This document shows positions 24,126 through 33,342 of a stretch of 64,000 nucleotides of DNA, piece by piece. Below the pieces are notes generated by a model. The model did no database searches. It worked only from the letters and a program-made list of their open reading frames with translations, and was not told the origin of the DNA. This DNA comes from an uncultured Desulfovibrio sp. (lineage in GTDB: Bacteria; Desulfobacterota; Desulfovibrionia; Desulfovibrionales; Desulfovibrionaceae): assembly GCF_902477725.1 (NCBI RefSeq), contig NZ_CABSIF010000003.1:222851-286850 (forward strand). The letters are read 5' to 3'. A program made the position numbers and the translations under genes. Numbering within the stretch: the first letter of the stretch is position 1; each line of letters opens with the position of its first letter.

Positions 24126-26957
24126 ATGAGCATCAGAACCATCATCAAAACTTCCAACCTCGCGCAGTTGCTGCTTCTTCTTCTGCTTGGGCTTTGCCTG
24201 GTGTCTCTGGGGCGTGGCCTGAATGAGGGCCGCAGGGTACTCGAAAACTACTACAAGCTTGATTCCCTCCTGGTGGATGTGGAAACCAATACCCGCCAGA
24301 GTTACGAAGAAGCCCATGCCTTTATTTTTACAGGCAATCCAGAGCGTTACGCCAAGTGGCAGATGCTGAATCAGGATCGCGTCCACGAGATGCAGGACGC
24401 CGTCGGGCACGAGGGAACCTTTGAACATATTGCCCGCAATCTCAATGTGACGGGAGGTCTGCAAGGGCAGGTTCAGGCGCTTCTTGCCCAGCGCAGGCAC
24501 CTCGACAGTCTGCTTGATACCGCCATGAACATGGCTGTGGGCAATAGCGGGCCGCCTCTGTGGGACAGGGACGGGCTTGACCTGAAAGGCGCGCAGAGCT
24601 GGGTAGACAGGGTCAATCTGGACAGTGAAGCGCAGCAGGTTCTTTTCAGCGCGCTGGCCCTGCGCGAAGTGCAGTACCGCAGCTTTCTGGAACAGGTGAG
24701 CAAACAGGAGTCTCCGCTTGTCCAGATGGTCTGGGCCATGTTTTTTGCCTTGCTGGCCTTAGGGGCCAGCGCGGTTGCCAATATTTATATCTTCCAGAAG
24801 AGGGTCGCCAAGCCGCTGGGCGAGGTCAGCCAGTATGCGGAAGGCGTGGCGGCGGGCGAGGATCCCGAGCCCTTGAAGCTCAAGTACCGCGATGAACTGG
24901 CCGTCATGTTCGCCTCCCTGCAACGCATGAAGGGAACGCTGTTCTCCCGTATCCGCGAACTGAAAGAGGCCGAAAGGCGTGCTCGCAAAAGCAAGCAGCA
25001 GGCCGTGCTTGCCCGTGCGCAGGCCCTGTCGTCACTGGAACTCGCCCAAAGGGCCTCACACGTGCAGGAAGATTTTTTACGCCGCATGAGCCACGAAATC
25101 CGCACGCCCCTCAATGCCATCATCGGCATGAGCTATCTTAGCCTGCAAGCGGGCCTCAGTGGCGTGCAGCGCGACTATCTATCCCAGATCAACAAATCGG
25201 GCAGCCTGCTGCTGGACATGGTCAACAGGATTCTTGATTTTTCAAGCGCCAACGAGGGCTTGCTGCGCCGCGAAAACCGGGCATTTCAGGTGCCCCGCCT
25301 GCTGGAGCTGTTGCGGCAGAGCGTGGCGGGCAGCGCCCTTGAAAAACAGTTGGAGCTGATTTTTACACTTGATCCGGCTGTGCCGGTGGTTGTGGAAGGT
25401 GATGAACGGCATCTGGAAGAAGTGTTGCGCATCCTGCTGGACAATGCGGTCAAATATACCCGCACGGGCTCCGTAGAGTGCAGTGTGCAGCTTGCTCACG
25501 GCGGCCTGGAAGATGGCGGATGCCGTCTGCTTTTTGTGGTGGCCGACAGCGGCCCCGGCATGGATGCTGTTCTTAAGGACAAGCTTTTTGAACCCTTTGC
25601 CCTGGGCGACGAGTCGTTGACCCGTTCAAACAGTGGCCTTGGCCTCGGGCTTGCGCTGGCGCGGCAGCTGGTCAACCTCATGGGCGGCGAGCTTTCTGTG
25701 GCAAGCGCACCCGGCAAGGGGAGCCGCTTTTTCTTTGAATTGTCCTTCGGCTGGGTGCAACAGGGCGAAGCCATTACGGAGACCACCTCGGCTCAGGAAG
25801 AAGCCGCCGCTGTTGTGGACAGTGCCCTTGGCGTTGCAACCCCGTCGCACCGTACTGTACTTGTGGTGGAGGATAACGATATCAACGCCCAGATCGCCAG
25901 CGAGCTGCTGACCCAGGCCGGGCTTGCCGTGCGTGTGGCCTCCAACGGTCTTGCGGCGGTTAAAGAGGTTCGCGACGGCGGCGTTGACCTTGTGCTCATG
26001 GATGTGCAGATGCCCGTAATGGACGGGCTTCAAGCCACCATGCGCATCCGCGCGCTGGGTTTTTCACCTGCGGATCTGCCCATTCTTGCCATGACTGCCC
26101 ACGCTGATGCCGCTTCCCGTCTGGAAGGCAAGAACGTGGGCATGAACGATTATCTCACCAAGCCGGTTGATCCTGCCGCCCTGTATGCCGCCCTTGAAAC
26201 ATGGCTTCCGGGCGGATTGCAGTCCAATCCGCTGACCGCAGATGTTGGCCCGGATGATTTTTCTGCCGCAGCAGCCGCGGAAAGCCGTGTTCAGGAGGGT
26301 GAGGAACGGCTTTCGCTGGACGTTATGCGCGATCCGGCCCAAGCCTCTTCAGTGCCGGAGGGGCAGGCGGTCAATGTGGAGGCTGGCCTTGCAACCGTAG
26401 GCGGCAACCGCGAATTGTACCGTGAACTGCTGCTGCGTTTTGTGGATCACTACGGCGAGAGCGCCAGGGAGCTGCGCGGGCTGCTTGCCTGCGGCGATCT
26501 GCGTGGCGCGGCCCGTCTGGCGCATACGGTAAAGGGCGTTGCCGCCAACCTTGGCGTGGAGCGGGTATGCCGCCTTACGCGGCACATGGAAAACTCTTTG
26601 CCCCTTATTCCGCCGAGTGAAGAACTGATGGATGAGTTTGAAGCGTGCATGAACGAGGTGCTGCTGCGCGTACGCTGTCTAGAAGGCGATGGGAGCGTGG
26701 CCACAGCAGGCACCATGCATCTGGAAGGCGAGCACCGGGACAACCTGCTGGCTCTGCTTGCCGAACTGCCCGAACTGATGGAAACGGACTGGGGCAATGC
26801 GGAAAGCGCTATTGAACGGTTTATGCCTCTTGTGAACGGCACCCCCTATGCAGAAGATCTGACCGCCATTCTTGCCTCGGTAAAAGACTTTGACAATGCG
26901 GCCCTACAGGGGCAGGCGGCAGCCCTGCAACGGCGTCTGCGCGGAGAAAGCCTGTGA
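24126..26957 (+). CDS. Membrane-bound hybrid histidine kinase with REC and Hpt domains
   Basis: A 943-residue multidomain phosphorelay protein. Membrane spans at about 11-29 and 200-222 enclose a helical periplasmic sensor domain, followed by a HAMP-like linker. HisKA has the phospho-histidine H323 (MSHEIRTPLNAIIG). HATPase_c has N (LDNAVKY), DSGPGM and GLGLGLALA. The receiver has D626 (VLMDVQMPVMDG) with K in LTKP. The C-terminal Hpt domain has H800 (AHTVKGVAANLG). All phosphorelay residues are present. The signal is unknown and no separate output regulator lies next to it. ATG 24126 has GGGAG upstream. It overlaps the next gene by four bases. Confidence 0.92.
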   Translation: MSIRTIIKTSNLAQLLLLLLLGLCLVSLGRGLNEGRRVLENYYKLDSLLVDVETNTRQSYEEAHAFIFTGNPERYAKWQMLNQDRVHEMQDAVGHEGTFEHIARNLNVTGGLQGQVQALLAQRRHLDSLLDTAMNMAVGNSGPPLWDRDGLDLKGAQSWVDRVNLDSEAQQVLFSALALREVQYRSFLEQVSKQESPLVQMVWAMFFALLALGASAVANIYIFQKRVAKPLGEVSQYAEGVAAGEDPEPLKLKYRDELAVMFASLQRMKGTLFSRIRELKEAERRARKSKQQAVLARAQALSSLELAQRASHVQEDFLRRMSHEIRTPLNAIIGMSYLSLQAGLSGVQRDYLSQINKSGSLLLDMVNRILDFSSANEGLLRRENRAFQVPRLLELLRQSVAGSALEKQLELIFTLDPAVPVVVEGDERHLEEVLRILLDNAVKYTRTGSVECSVQLAHGGLEDGGCRLLFVVADSGPGMDAVLKDKLFEPFALGDESLTRSNSGLGLGLALARQLVNLMGGELSVASAPGKGSRFFFELSFGWVQQGEAITETTSAQEEAAAVVDSALGVATPSHRTVLVVEDNDINAQIASELLTQAGLAVRVASNGLAAVKEVRDGGVDLVLMDVQMPVMDGLQATMRIRALGFSPADLPILAMTAHADAASRLEGKNVGMNDYLTKPVDPAALYAALETWLPGGLQSNPLTADVGPDDFSAAAAAESRVQEGEERLSLDVMRDPAQASSVPEGQAVNVEAGLATVGGNRELYRELLLRFVDHYGESARELRGLLACGDLRGAARLAHTVKGVAANLGVERVCRLTRHMENSLPLIPPSEELMDEFEACMNEVLLRVRCLEGDGSVATAGTMHLEGEHRDNLLALLAELPELMETDWGNAESAIERFMPLVNGTPYAEDLTAILASVKDFDNAALQGQAAALQRRLRGESL

Positions 26958-27778
26958 AGACCGTTTTTTGCCTTGACGACAAGATCAAGTATCTGACCCT
27001 GCTCAAGGTGGCGGTGCGGTCATTGCGCGCAGTGCAGGGCAAGGACGCCCCCTGCCTCTGCGTCTACGCCGGAAATGATGCGGCCTTGCTGGCAGAACTT
27101 GCTGCGGAAAATATTCCTGTTGCGCGCTATACGCCGCGTCTTGATCCAAGCGGTTTCACACCCTTGGGGCAGGCCTGCGCCGGATGCTTTCTCAAACTTG
27201 AGCTTGCTCTTGTGCCCGAGCTTGCCCAGGACGACCGTGTACTTTACTGCGATACGGATGTGCTTTTTTATCGCCCTCTGGACGAACTTTTTGCGCAACA
27301 TCCCGCCTACGTGGGCATGGCAAGGGAATACACAGCTCCATTTTATCACCAGCACCAGCAGCTTTTTTATGAATACAGGGGCGAACGGTATACCGTTCCC
27401 ATGCCTTTTCCCATCTGGACATATTCCAGCGGAGTGGCGCTGTTCAATCTTGAGCGGCTGCGCAAGCGCGACCTGATAGGACACTTCATGGCTTTTTGCC
27501 GGGAAAATGAATCGCGTATCGGCAACCTTGATCAGTCGTTGGTGAATTATTTTTTTGGCAAGCGCATTACGCGGCTGGATGATTGCTGGAACAGCCCCCC
27601 CTATAGAGAGGAATGCAGGGATGAAGCGCGGATCGTGCATTTTCACGGCCCCAAGCCCTGGGCATATAAACAAACCAACCTGCCTGACCTATGCATCAAT
27701 CACTATGACTACATGCGGGGAATCTGGATGGAATACCTGAATCCCCAGGAACGCGCGCTGGTGGAAAGCTGGGCGTAA
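26954..27778 (+). CDS. Glycosyltransferase, GT8-like, coupled to the hybrid kinase
   Basis: A 274-residue protein with a GT-A type fold. The DXD metal/nucleotide-sugar motif is DTD at 100-102 in DRVLYCDTDVLFYRPLDELF, and late HFHGPKPW resembles the HxxGxxKPW motif of GT8-like enzymes. It should transfer a sugar from a nucleotide donor; the acceptor is unknown. The GTG start overlaps the stop of the histidine kinase gene (GTGA), indicating translational coupling, and GGAGAAAGC precedes it. A pairing of sensor kinase and glycosyltransferase is unusual. It has no membrane segment or signal peptide. Confidence 0.8.
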   Translation: MKTVFCLDDKIKYLTLLKVAVRSLRAVQGKDAPCLCVYAGNDAALLAELAAENIPVARYTPRLDPSGFTPLGQACAGCFLKLELALVPELAQDDRVLYCDTDVLFYRPLDELFAQHPAYVGMAREYTAPFYHQHQQLFYEYRGERYTVPMPFPIWTYSSGVALFNLERLRKRDLIGHFMAFCRENESRIGNLDQSLVNYFFGKRITRLDDCWNSPPYREECRDEARIVHFHGPKPWAYKQTNLPDLCINHYDYMRGIWMEYLNPQERALVESWA

Positions 27779-27977
27779 CCCGGCCCGAAAGTATTGTTTT
27801 TGTCATCCACTCTGAAGTATTCTCCGCTCTGTCCGATAAGGTTGAAACCGGGGCCTGAACGCTCCAGTTAGCGGGGTCGATCCCGGCGCAGATTGCAGCG
27901 GATTGCATATGACGGATTGCCGCAAAAGCGGCGATTCATGGGCGGAAAACGCCCGCTTATACCATGGAGGCCATCCC

Positions 27978-28490
27978 ATGACGGATACAATGGACGCGGC
28001 GCAGGCGACTAGGCAGGACGTGCTGCAAGGTTCCGAGCAGGAACATGAGGGCGATCTGCTTCAACTGGTGACGTTCCGCATTGGCGAAGAAGAGTTCGGG
28101 GTGGACATCCTTTCCGTTCAGGAAATCATCCGTCTCATGCAGATCACCATGGTACCCCATGCCGCAGCCTTTATTGAAGGCGTCATCAATCTGCGCGGCA
28201 AGGTTATTCCGGTCGTCAACATGCGCACGCGCTTCAGCATGCCCGCCCTGGAGCACGATGGCAATACGCGCATTGTTGTGATGGAATTTAACCAGAAGAT
28301 AGTGGGTTTTCTGGTGGACGGCGTATCCGAAGTGCTGCGCATTCCCGCCTCCACAGTGGAGCCCGCGCCACCGGTGGTTTGCGGTATCGGCTCCGAGTAT
28401 ATCCGGGGCGTGGGCAAGCTTGAAGACCGCCTGCTCATTCTGCTTGACCTCGACACGTTATTGAGCGACATGAACGCCGATGCGGGTTAG
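27978..28490 (+). CDS. cheW: Chemotaxis coupling protein CheW
   Basis: A 170-residue CheW-domain protein. After an acidic 25-residue N-terminus, LVTFRIGEEEFGVDILSVQE begins the fold; it continues with INLRGKVIPVVNMR and FLVDGVSEVLRIP and ends with YIRGVGKLEDRLLILLDLD. CheW links chemoreceptors to the CheA kinase in the cytoplasm. ATG 27978 was chosen for its GGAGG ribosome binding site; an in-frame start at 27903 lacks support. No CheA or receptor gene lies in the window, so its array partners are elsewhere. It is separated from the glycosyltransferase by about 200 bases. Confidence 0.93.
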   Translation: MTDTMDAAQATRQDVLQGSEQEHEGDLLQLVTFRIGEEEFGVDILSVQEIIRLMQITMVPHAAAFIEGVINLRGKVIPVVNMRTRFSMPALEHDGNTRIVVMEFNQKIVGFLVDGVSEVLRIPASTVEPAPPVVCGIGSEYIRGVGKLEDRLLILLDLDTLLSDMNADAG

Positions 28491-28647
28491 CATGGCGGCC
28501 AGGCGCGCACTACTGATTCCGTGCGGACGGCGGACTTTTTAAAGCCCGGCGTCCTGCGGTATTTTGAGTGAACGACGCGCAGCCTGAAGCCTTCGCCAGC
28601 CGGAGCGGCACAGCCGCTACGGTTATGCCGCCGCAGCAGGAGGCCTT

Positions 28648-29787
28648 ATGTCCATGCGTCTTTCCCGCTCCATTGTGGGTGAAGCTGAAGCCCGCGCCGT
28701 AAGCCGTGTTATTACTGAAGACGGCTACCTCGGCATGGGCAACGAAGTGCGTCTTTTTGAAGAAGAAGTCGCCCGCTACCTCGGCGTCAAGCCCAGTCAG
28801 GTTATTTCCGTAAATACAGGTACTGCGGCCCTGCATCTGGCTGTGGATGCCGTTGCCGCCCAGTGCCGCGTAGACGGCAAGCCGGAAGTTCTGGTTCCTT
28901 CCCTTACCTTTGTGGCGTCTTTTCAGGCCATTACCGCCGCAGGCTGCCAGCCTGTGGCCTGCGATGTGCTGCCCGAAACAGGCACCATTGACCTTGCCGA
29001 TGCCGAACGCCGCCTGACCCCCCGCACCATTGCCATCATGCCCGTGCACTATGCCAGCAATCCCTGGCATATTGACGCCATATACGATTTTGCCCGTGCA
29101 AAGGGCTTGCGCGTGGTGGAAGACGCCGCTCACGCCTTTGGCTGCAAAAGCAAGGGACGCATGATCGGCAGTTTTGGCGACATGGTCTGCTTCAGCTTTG
29201 ACGGCATCAAAAATATTACCTGCGGTGAAGGCGGTTGCCTGGTGGCCTTTGATGAGGCCGCCGGAAATCTGGCTTCTGACGCCCGGCTGCTTTCTGTAGC
29301 CAACGATGCAAAACAGCGTTTTGCCGGGGCGCGCTCGTGGGATCCCGATGTGACCCGTCAGGGCTGGCGCTATCACATGAGCAATATCATGGCCGCCATC
29401 GGGCGGGTGCAGCTTGGGCGGCTTGAATCGGAATTTATTCCCGCACGCCGCATGCTTACAGCCATTTATGAACAGCGCCTCGCAAATGTGGAGGGCCTTG
29501 CCCTGCTGGCCACTGACCCGCAGGACTTTGTGGTGCGCCATATCATGCCCGTGCGTGTTCTGGGTGGCCGCAAAGATGCCGTTAAGGAATTTATGGCGGC
29601 ACGCGATATCCCCACCGGCGTACATTACAAACCAAACCACCTGCTTAGCTGCTTTGGCGGGGGCGCGGAATCGCTGCCCGTGACGGAACAGCTCTATGGC
29701 GAACTTGTGACCCTGCCCCTGCACCCCGGCCTCAGCGCCGAAGATGTGGAGAGCGTGTGCGACGCGCTTGTTGCCGCACTCAAGTAG
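28648..29787 (+). CDS. DegT/DnrJ/EryC1/StrS sugar aminotransferase
   Basis: A 379-residue PLP enzyme of the sugar aminotransferase family. VNTGTAALHLAVDA near 55-68 binds the PLP phosphate. EDAAHAFG (158-165) holds the aspartate that contacts the PLP nitrogen. K188 in FSFDGIKNITCGEGG is the Schiff-base lysine. It makes an amino-sugar nucleotide, or a related dehydratase product, for a surface glycan. ATG 28648 has AGGAGG upstream. It is followed by GtrA and GT2 genes, which supports a role in building and transferring an unusual sugar. Confidence 0.9.
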   Translation: MSMRLSRSIVGEAEARAVSRVITEDGYLGMGNEVRLFEEEVARYLGVKPSQVISVNTGTAALHLAVDAVAAQCRVDGKPEVLVPSLTFVASFQAITAAGCQPVACDVLPETGTIDLADAERRLTPRTIAIMPVHYASNPWHIDAIYDFARAKGLRVVEDAAHAFGCKSKGRMIGSFGDMVCFSFDGIKNITCGEGGCLVAFDEAAGNLASDARLLSVANDAKQRFAGARSWDPDVTRQGWRYHMSNIMAAIGRVQLGRLESEFIPARRMLTAIYEQRLANVEGLALLATDPQDFVVRHIMPVRVLGGRKDAVKEFMAARDIPTGVHYKPNHLLSCFGGGAESLPVTEQLYGELVTLPLHPGLSAEDVESVCDALVAALK

Positions 29788-29814
29788 CGCTCGCCAGTGC
29801 GCTGGAGATTTGCC

Positions 29815-30351
29815 GTGGTTAGCGGCTGGCAGGCTGTGCCAGGCTTCAGATGGCTGGCGGATCTGGTGCGCGGGCTTTTGGCCCGGCGCTGGGTGCGCTT
29901 TGGCATTGTGGGCGGCGCGGCTTCCGTAAGCTACTTTCTGCTGGGGTTGTTGTTCGTCAATGTGGCAGGTTTGCCCACGCTGGCGGGCAACGCCCTGGCC
30001 TATGCGCTCAGTTTTATTGTTTCCTATCTTGGGCAATGCCTGTGGACGTTCCGCGCCGCAGATTCCGCCGCAGGCATTGCCAGCCATCGCACCATGCTGC
30101 CGCGCTTTGCGGCTACCCAGGCTGTGGGCCTGTGCTGCAATTCGGCCATTGTCTGGCTGCTGGTGCGGCTTGGCGTTCCTTATGCTTGGGCCATGCCCGT
30201 TGCTGTTCTGACCGTGCCTGTCATGGTTTATGCGCTGTGCAAGGTCTGGGTATTCAGAACTCAGGCTTCATTCGCTCCCGCCGGGGCAGAGCAAAGCCCG
30301 GCGCAACAGACATCCACACCCCCCACCGCGCGCAATGAGGATAAAGCATGA
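29815..30351 (+). CDS. GtrA-family membrane protein
   Basis: A 178-residue protein with four membrane segments spread over about residues 30-145 (FGIVGGAASVSYFLLGLLFV is the first; ALSFIVSYLGQCLWTF carries the family pattern). GtrA proteins are thought to flip or hand over polyprenyl-linked sugars for glycan modification. GTG 29815 was chosen because GGAG lies eight bases upstream; GTG 29797 is the alternative. The last 25 residues are Pro/Ala/Thr-rich. It overlaps the following GT2 gene by four bases (ATGA), so the two products are made together. Confidence 0.82.
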   Translation: MVSGWQAVPGFRWLADLVRGLLARRWVRFGIVGGAASVSYFLLGLLFVNVAGLPTLAGNALAYALSFIVSYLGQCLWTFRAADSAAGIASHRTMLPRFAATQAVGLCCNSAIVWLLVRLGVPYAWAMPVAVLTVPVMVYALCKVWVFRTQASFAPAGAEQSPAQQTSTPPTARNEDKA

Positions 30352-31322
30352 ACGCCCCCGCAGTTTCGGTCATCATGAATTGCCTGAACAGTTCCCGCGA
30401 TCTGCGCGAAGCCATGGACAGCCTCATGGCCCAGACATTCACGGATTTTGAGGTTGTTTTCTGGGACAACTGCTCAACGGACGAAAGCCCCGCCATTGCC
30501 AAAAGCTATGGCGAAAAGTTGCGCTACTTCCGGGGAGAGAGCATTGTGCCTCTGGGCGAGGGGCGCAATCTGGCCCTGGCGCAGGCCCGTGGGCGGTATC
30601 TGGCCTTTCTTGACTGCGATGACGTGTGGCGGCCTACCAAGCTGGAGCGCCAGGTGGCTCTGTTTGAAGGCAATCCGCGTGTGGGCCTGGTGTGCACGGA
30701 TACGGAAATTTTTGACGGCAAGCGTGTGTTCAAGAGGCTTTTTGCCGAAACGTCCCCTGCGCGGGGTATGGCCTTTGCCGCATTGATGGAACGCCAGTGG
30801 ATTTCCATGTCGTCTGCCATGGTCAGCCGTGAGGCACTGGCAAGCCTTTCGTCTGACAAAACTCCGTCGGGCGAAGGCCGCAACGGTGGGTGGTTTGACC
30901 AGAGCCTCAACGTGTGCGAGGAGGCCGATGTTTTTTACCGCATCGCTCACGATTGGGAGCTGGACTATGTGGATGAGCCTCTGACCCTTTGGCGGGTGCA
31001 TGGGGGCAACACGACCTTTCGTAAATTTGGCCAGTTTGCTGATGAAACTTTGCGAATTCTTGAGAAACACCGGGTGTTGTACCCTGGCTATGATCAGGAA
31101 TATTCAGGCCTTGTCACAATGATGACCCGCAGGGCATGCTTTCAGAAAGCTGTGGCCCTGTGGCGCGAAGGGCACAACGCCGCCGCCCGGGAGGCCATAA
31201 AACCCTGGCGCAACAGCGGGCGCAAATTCAGGCTTTTCTGGTGGGCAAGCTATCTGCCAGGAATTTTTTTTGACGTGGCCGCTCGCCTGTATTTCGCGCT
31301 GCCAGCCAATTTGCGACAATAG
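30348..31322 (+). CDS. Family 2 glycosyltransferase
   Basis: A 324-residue GT2 enzyme with a GT-A fold: SVIMNCLNSSRDLREAMDSL at the start, FEVVFWDNCSTDES as the nucleotide-binding acidic segment, and AFLDCDDVWRPTKL as the DXD-type motif. The C-terminal end has a hydrophobic amphipathic stretch but no clear span. It is translationally coupled to the GtrA gene and lies two genes after the sugar aminotransferase, so it probably loads a sugar onto polyprenyl phosphate or a growing glycan. No terminator is seen after it; 174 AT-rich bases separate it from lctP. Confidence 0.88.
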   Translation: MNAPAVSVIMNCLNSSRDLREAMDSLMAQTFTDFEVVFWDNCSTDESPAIAKSYGEKLRYFRGESIVPLGEGRNLALAQARGRYLAFLDCDDVWRPTKLERQVALFEGNPRVGLVCTDTEIFDGKRVFKRLFAETSPARGMAFAALMERQWISMSSAMVSREALASLSSDKTPSGEGRNGGWFDQSLNVCEEADVFYRIAHDWELDYVDEPLTLWRVHGGNTTFRKFGQFADETLRILEKHRVLYPGYDQEYSGLVTMMTRRACFQKAVALWREGHNAAAREAIKPWRNSGRKFRLFWWASYLPGIFFDVAARLYFALPANLRQ

Positions 31323-31496
31323 CAGTAAGTTTTGTCTCGACTTGGATAGGGAAACATATTGTATTTTTTGCTGAAAGATTATATTCGCACTCAAAGGTCT
31401 TAGTGGGGGGAAAGAGGTAGCATTTCTGGGTCGCACGGAAGGGACTCACTTTGCTCAGGCCCCCCTTGCAACACATAACAGTTGAGGGTCTGTTAT

Positions 31497-33137
31497 ATGG
31501 CTTGGACACAAGTGTATGATCCGTTTGGCGGAGCAGTAGTTTCCGCCCTGCTGGCAGGTATCCCCCTGATCAGCCTTTTTTACATGTTGGCCGTGCGCCG
31601 TGCTAAGGGGCATTACGCTGCGGCTCTTGCTGTGGCACTTTCTTTCGTTCTGGCGGTTGCCGTGTGGGGCATGCCGTTCGGAACAGCGCTGGGCGCATTG
31701 AGCTACGGCGCGGCCTTTGGCCTCTTCCCCATCATCTGGATCGTTATTACGGCGGTCTGGGTGTACAACATGACTGTGGAATCGGGCGAATTCGAATACA
31801 TCAAAGAATCGCTCGCGCGTCTGACAGACGACCGCCGTTTGCAGGCCATCTTTATCGCCTTTGCCTTTGGTTCCTTCATTGAAGGTACCGCCGGCTTCGG
31901 CACCCCTGTGGCAATCACCGCCGCCATGCTGGTGGGCTTGGGCTTCCGCCCCCTGTACGCCGCTGGTATCTGTCTGATTGCCAACACCGCGCCCGTGGCC
32001 TTTGGCGCCATTGGTATCCCGATCATCGTTGGCGCCCAGGTCTCCGGCATTCCTGAAATGCACGTGAGCCAGATCGTGGGCCGTCAGCTGCCCTTCCTGT
32101 CCGTGCTGGTGCCCCTGTGGCTCTGCGTGGTCATGTGCGGCTTCAAGCGCGCCATGGAAGTGCTGCCCGCCATCATCGTGGCCGGCGTGAGCTTTGCTGG
32201 TTCGCAGTTCCTCTTCTCCAACTACCACGGCGCTACGCTGCCCGATATCATGTCGGCTCTTATCACCATCATCGCGATGGTGCTGTTGCTGCGCGTGTGG
32301 AAGCCCAAGACCGTGTGGCGTTTTGAAGGCGAAAAGGAAACCGTGCTGAGCGGTGCTGCCCCTTCAACGGGTGTGGTGTTGCGTGCGTGGCTGCCTTACA
32401 TCGTTCTGGCCGTCATGGTGTTCTTGTGGGGCCTGCCCCAGTTCAAGAACCTGCTGAACGCCGTGCCCGGTTCGGTGCTCAAGTTCTCCTGGCCCGCTCT
32501 TGACGGCATGGTGCACAAGGCTGCCCCCATTCTGGCCGCTGGCAAGGATCCCAACTACCCCGCAGTGTTCGTGTTCAACTGGCTCTCCGCCGGTGGTACG
32601 GCCATCCTGCTGGCTGGTTTCTTCTCCGTGCCTTTCATGCCTGGTTATTCGTTCGGCAAGGCTGTTAACTGCCTGTTCCGTACCATTCACCAGCTGCGCT
32701 TCCCCATTGCGACCATCGCCATGATCCTGGGCCTGGCTTATCTCATGAACTTCTCCGGCATGAGCTCCACCCTGGGTATTGCCTTTACCTTGACTGGCCC
32801 GCTGTTCCCGCTCTTCTCGCCCCTTCTGGGCTGGCTGGGCGTGTTCCTGACCGGTTCGGACACTTCTTCAAACGCGTTGTTCTGCGGTATGCAGCGCTCC
32901 ACGGCTGAAGTGGTGGGCATGGATCCGGCCCTGGCCGTTTCCGCCAACTCTTCAGGCGGTGTTACCGGTAAGATGATTTCGCCCCAGTCCATCAGTGTGG
33001 CAACTGCTGCCACCAATCTGGTTGGTCATGAAGGCGACCTCTTCCGGTTTACGCTTGGGCACAGCTTGGCCATGACGGGCTTTATCTGCGTGCTCACCTA
33101 CCTGCAGTCCAACGTGCTGCATTGGATGCTGCCGTAA
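31497..33137 (+). CDS. lctP: L-lactate permease
   Basis: A 546-residue transporter of the LctP family with twelve or more membrane spans. It starts MAWTQVYDPFGGAVVSALLA and contains GSFIEGTAGFGTPVAI and LTGSDTSSNALFCGMQ, both conserved in lactate permeases. It imports lactate with protons, the main carbon and electron donor of Desulfovibrio. ATG 31497 was chosen over an in-frame TTG at 31482; GAGGG lies upstream. The 174 bases before it are AT-rich, with TTGTAT and TATATT (15 apart) as a weak promoter candidate. Codon use looks optimised, with many GGC, CTG and ACC, suggesting strong expression. A terminator follows. Confidence 0.95.
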   Translation: MAWTQVYDPFGGAVVSALLAGIPLISLFYMLAVRRAKGHYAAALAVALSFVLAVAVWGMPFGTALGALSYGAAFGLFPIIWIVITAVWVYNMTVESGEFEYIKESLARLTDDRRLQAIFIAFAFGSFIEGTAGFGTPVAITAAMLVGLGFRPLYAAGICLIANTAPVAFGAIGIPIIVGAQVSGIPEMHVSQIVGRQLPFLSVLVPLWLCVVMCGFKRAMEVLPAIIVAGVSFAGSQFLFSNYHGATLPDIMSALITIIAMVLLLRVWKPKTVWRFEGEKETVLSGAAPSTGVVLRAWLPYIVLAVMVFLWGLPQFKNLLNAVPGSVLKFSWPALDGMVHKAAPILAAGKDPNYPAVFVFNWLSAGGTAILLAGFFSVPFMPGYSFGKAVNCLFRTIHQLRFPIATIAMILGLAYLMNFSGMSSTLGIAFTLTGPLFPLFSPLLGWLGVFLTGSDTSSNALFCGMQRSTAEVVGMDPALAVSANSSGGVTGKMISPQSISVATAATNLVGHEGDLFRFTLGHSLAMTGFICVLTYLQSNVLHWMLP

Positions 33138-33162
33138 ACTTGGTTTTCCTTCCGTAATATGG

Positions 33163-33189
33163 CGCCGCCCCGCAAGGGGCGGCGTTTTT
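33163..33189 (+). terminator. Terminator of lctP
   Basis: A perfect 9-base GC stem, CGCCGCCCC (33163-33171) with GGGGCGGCG (33176-33184), encloses a GCAA tetraloop and is followed by five T. Confidence 0.92.
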
Positions 33190-33342
33190 GCGTTTATGGG
33201 AAGGGGTGAGCCGCTGCAAAGGCAGAACACAGCAGCACCCCCCATCAGAGAACCAGCAAACCCTTATGGGCCGCGCGTTCCAAGCTGTCTTGCCAGTCGC
33301 GCTTGTCTGCTTTATGGTGCGCTGCAATGCTTGGAGGAGTAC

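Noticed and set aside
27779..27977. T-arm-like sequence GGGGTCGATCCC suggesting a tRNA before cheW
   Set aside because: No acceptor, D or anticodon arm could be placed around it.
28510..30087. A 525-codon minus-strand frame opposite the sugar aminotransferase
   Set aside because: It is a shadow of the DegT-family gene, with no start site or domain.
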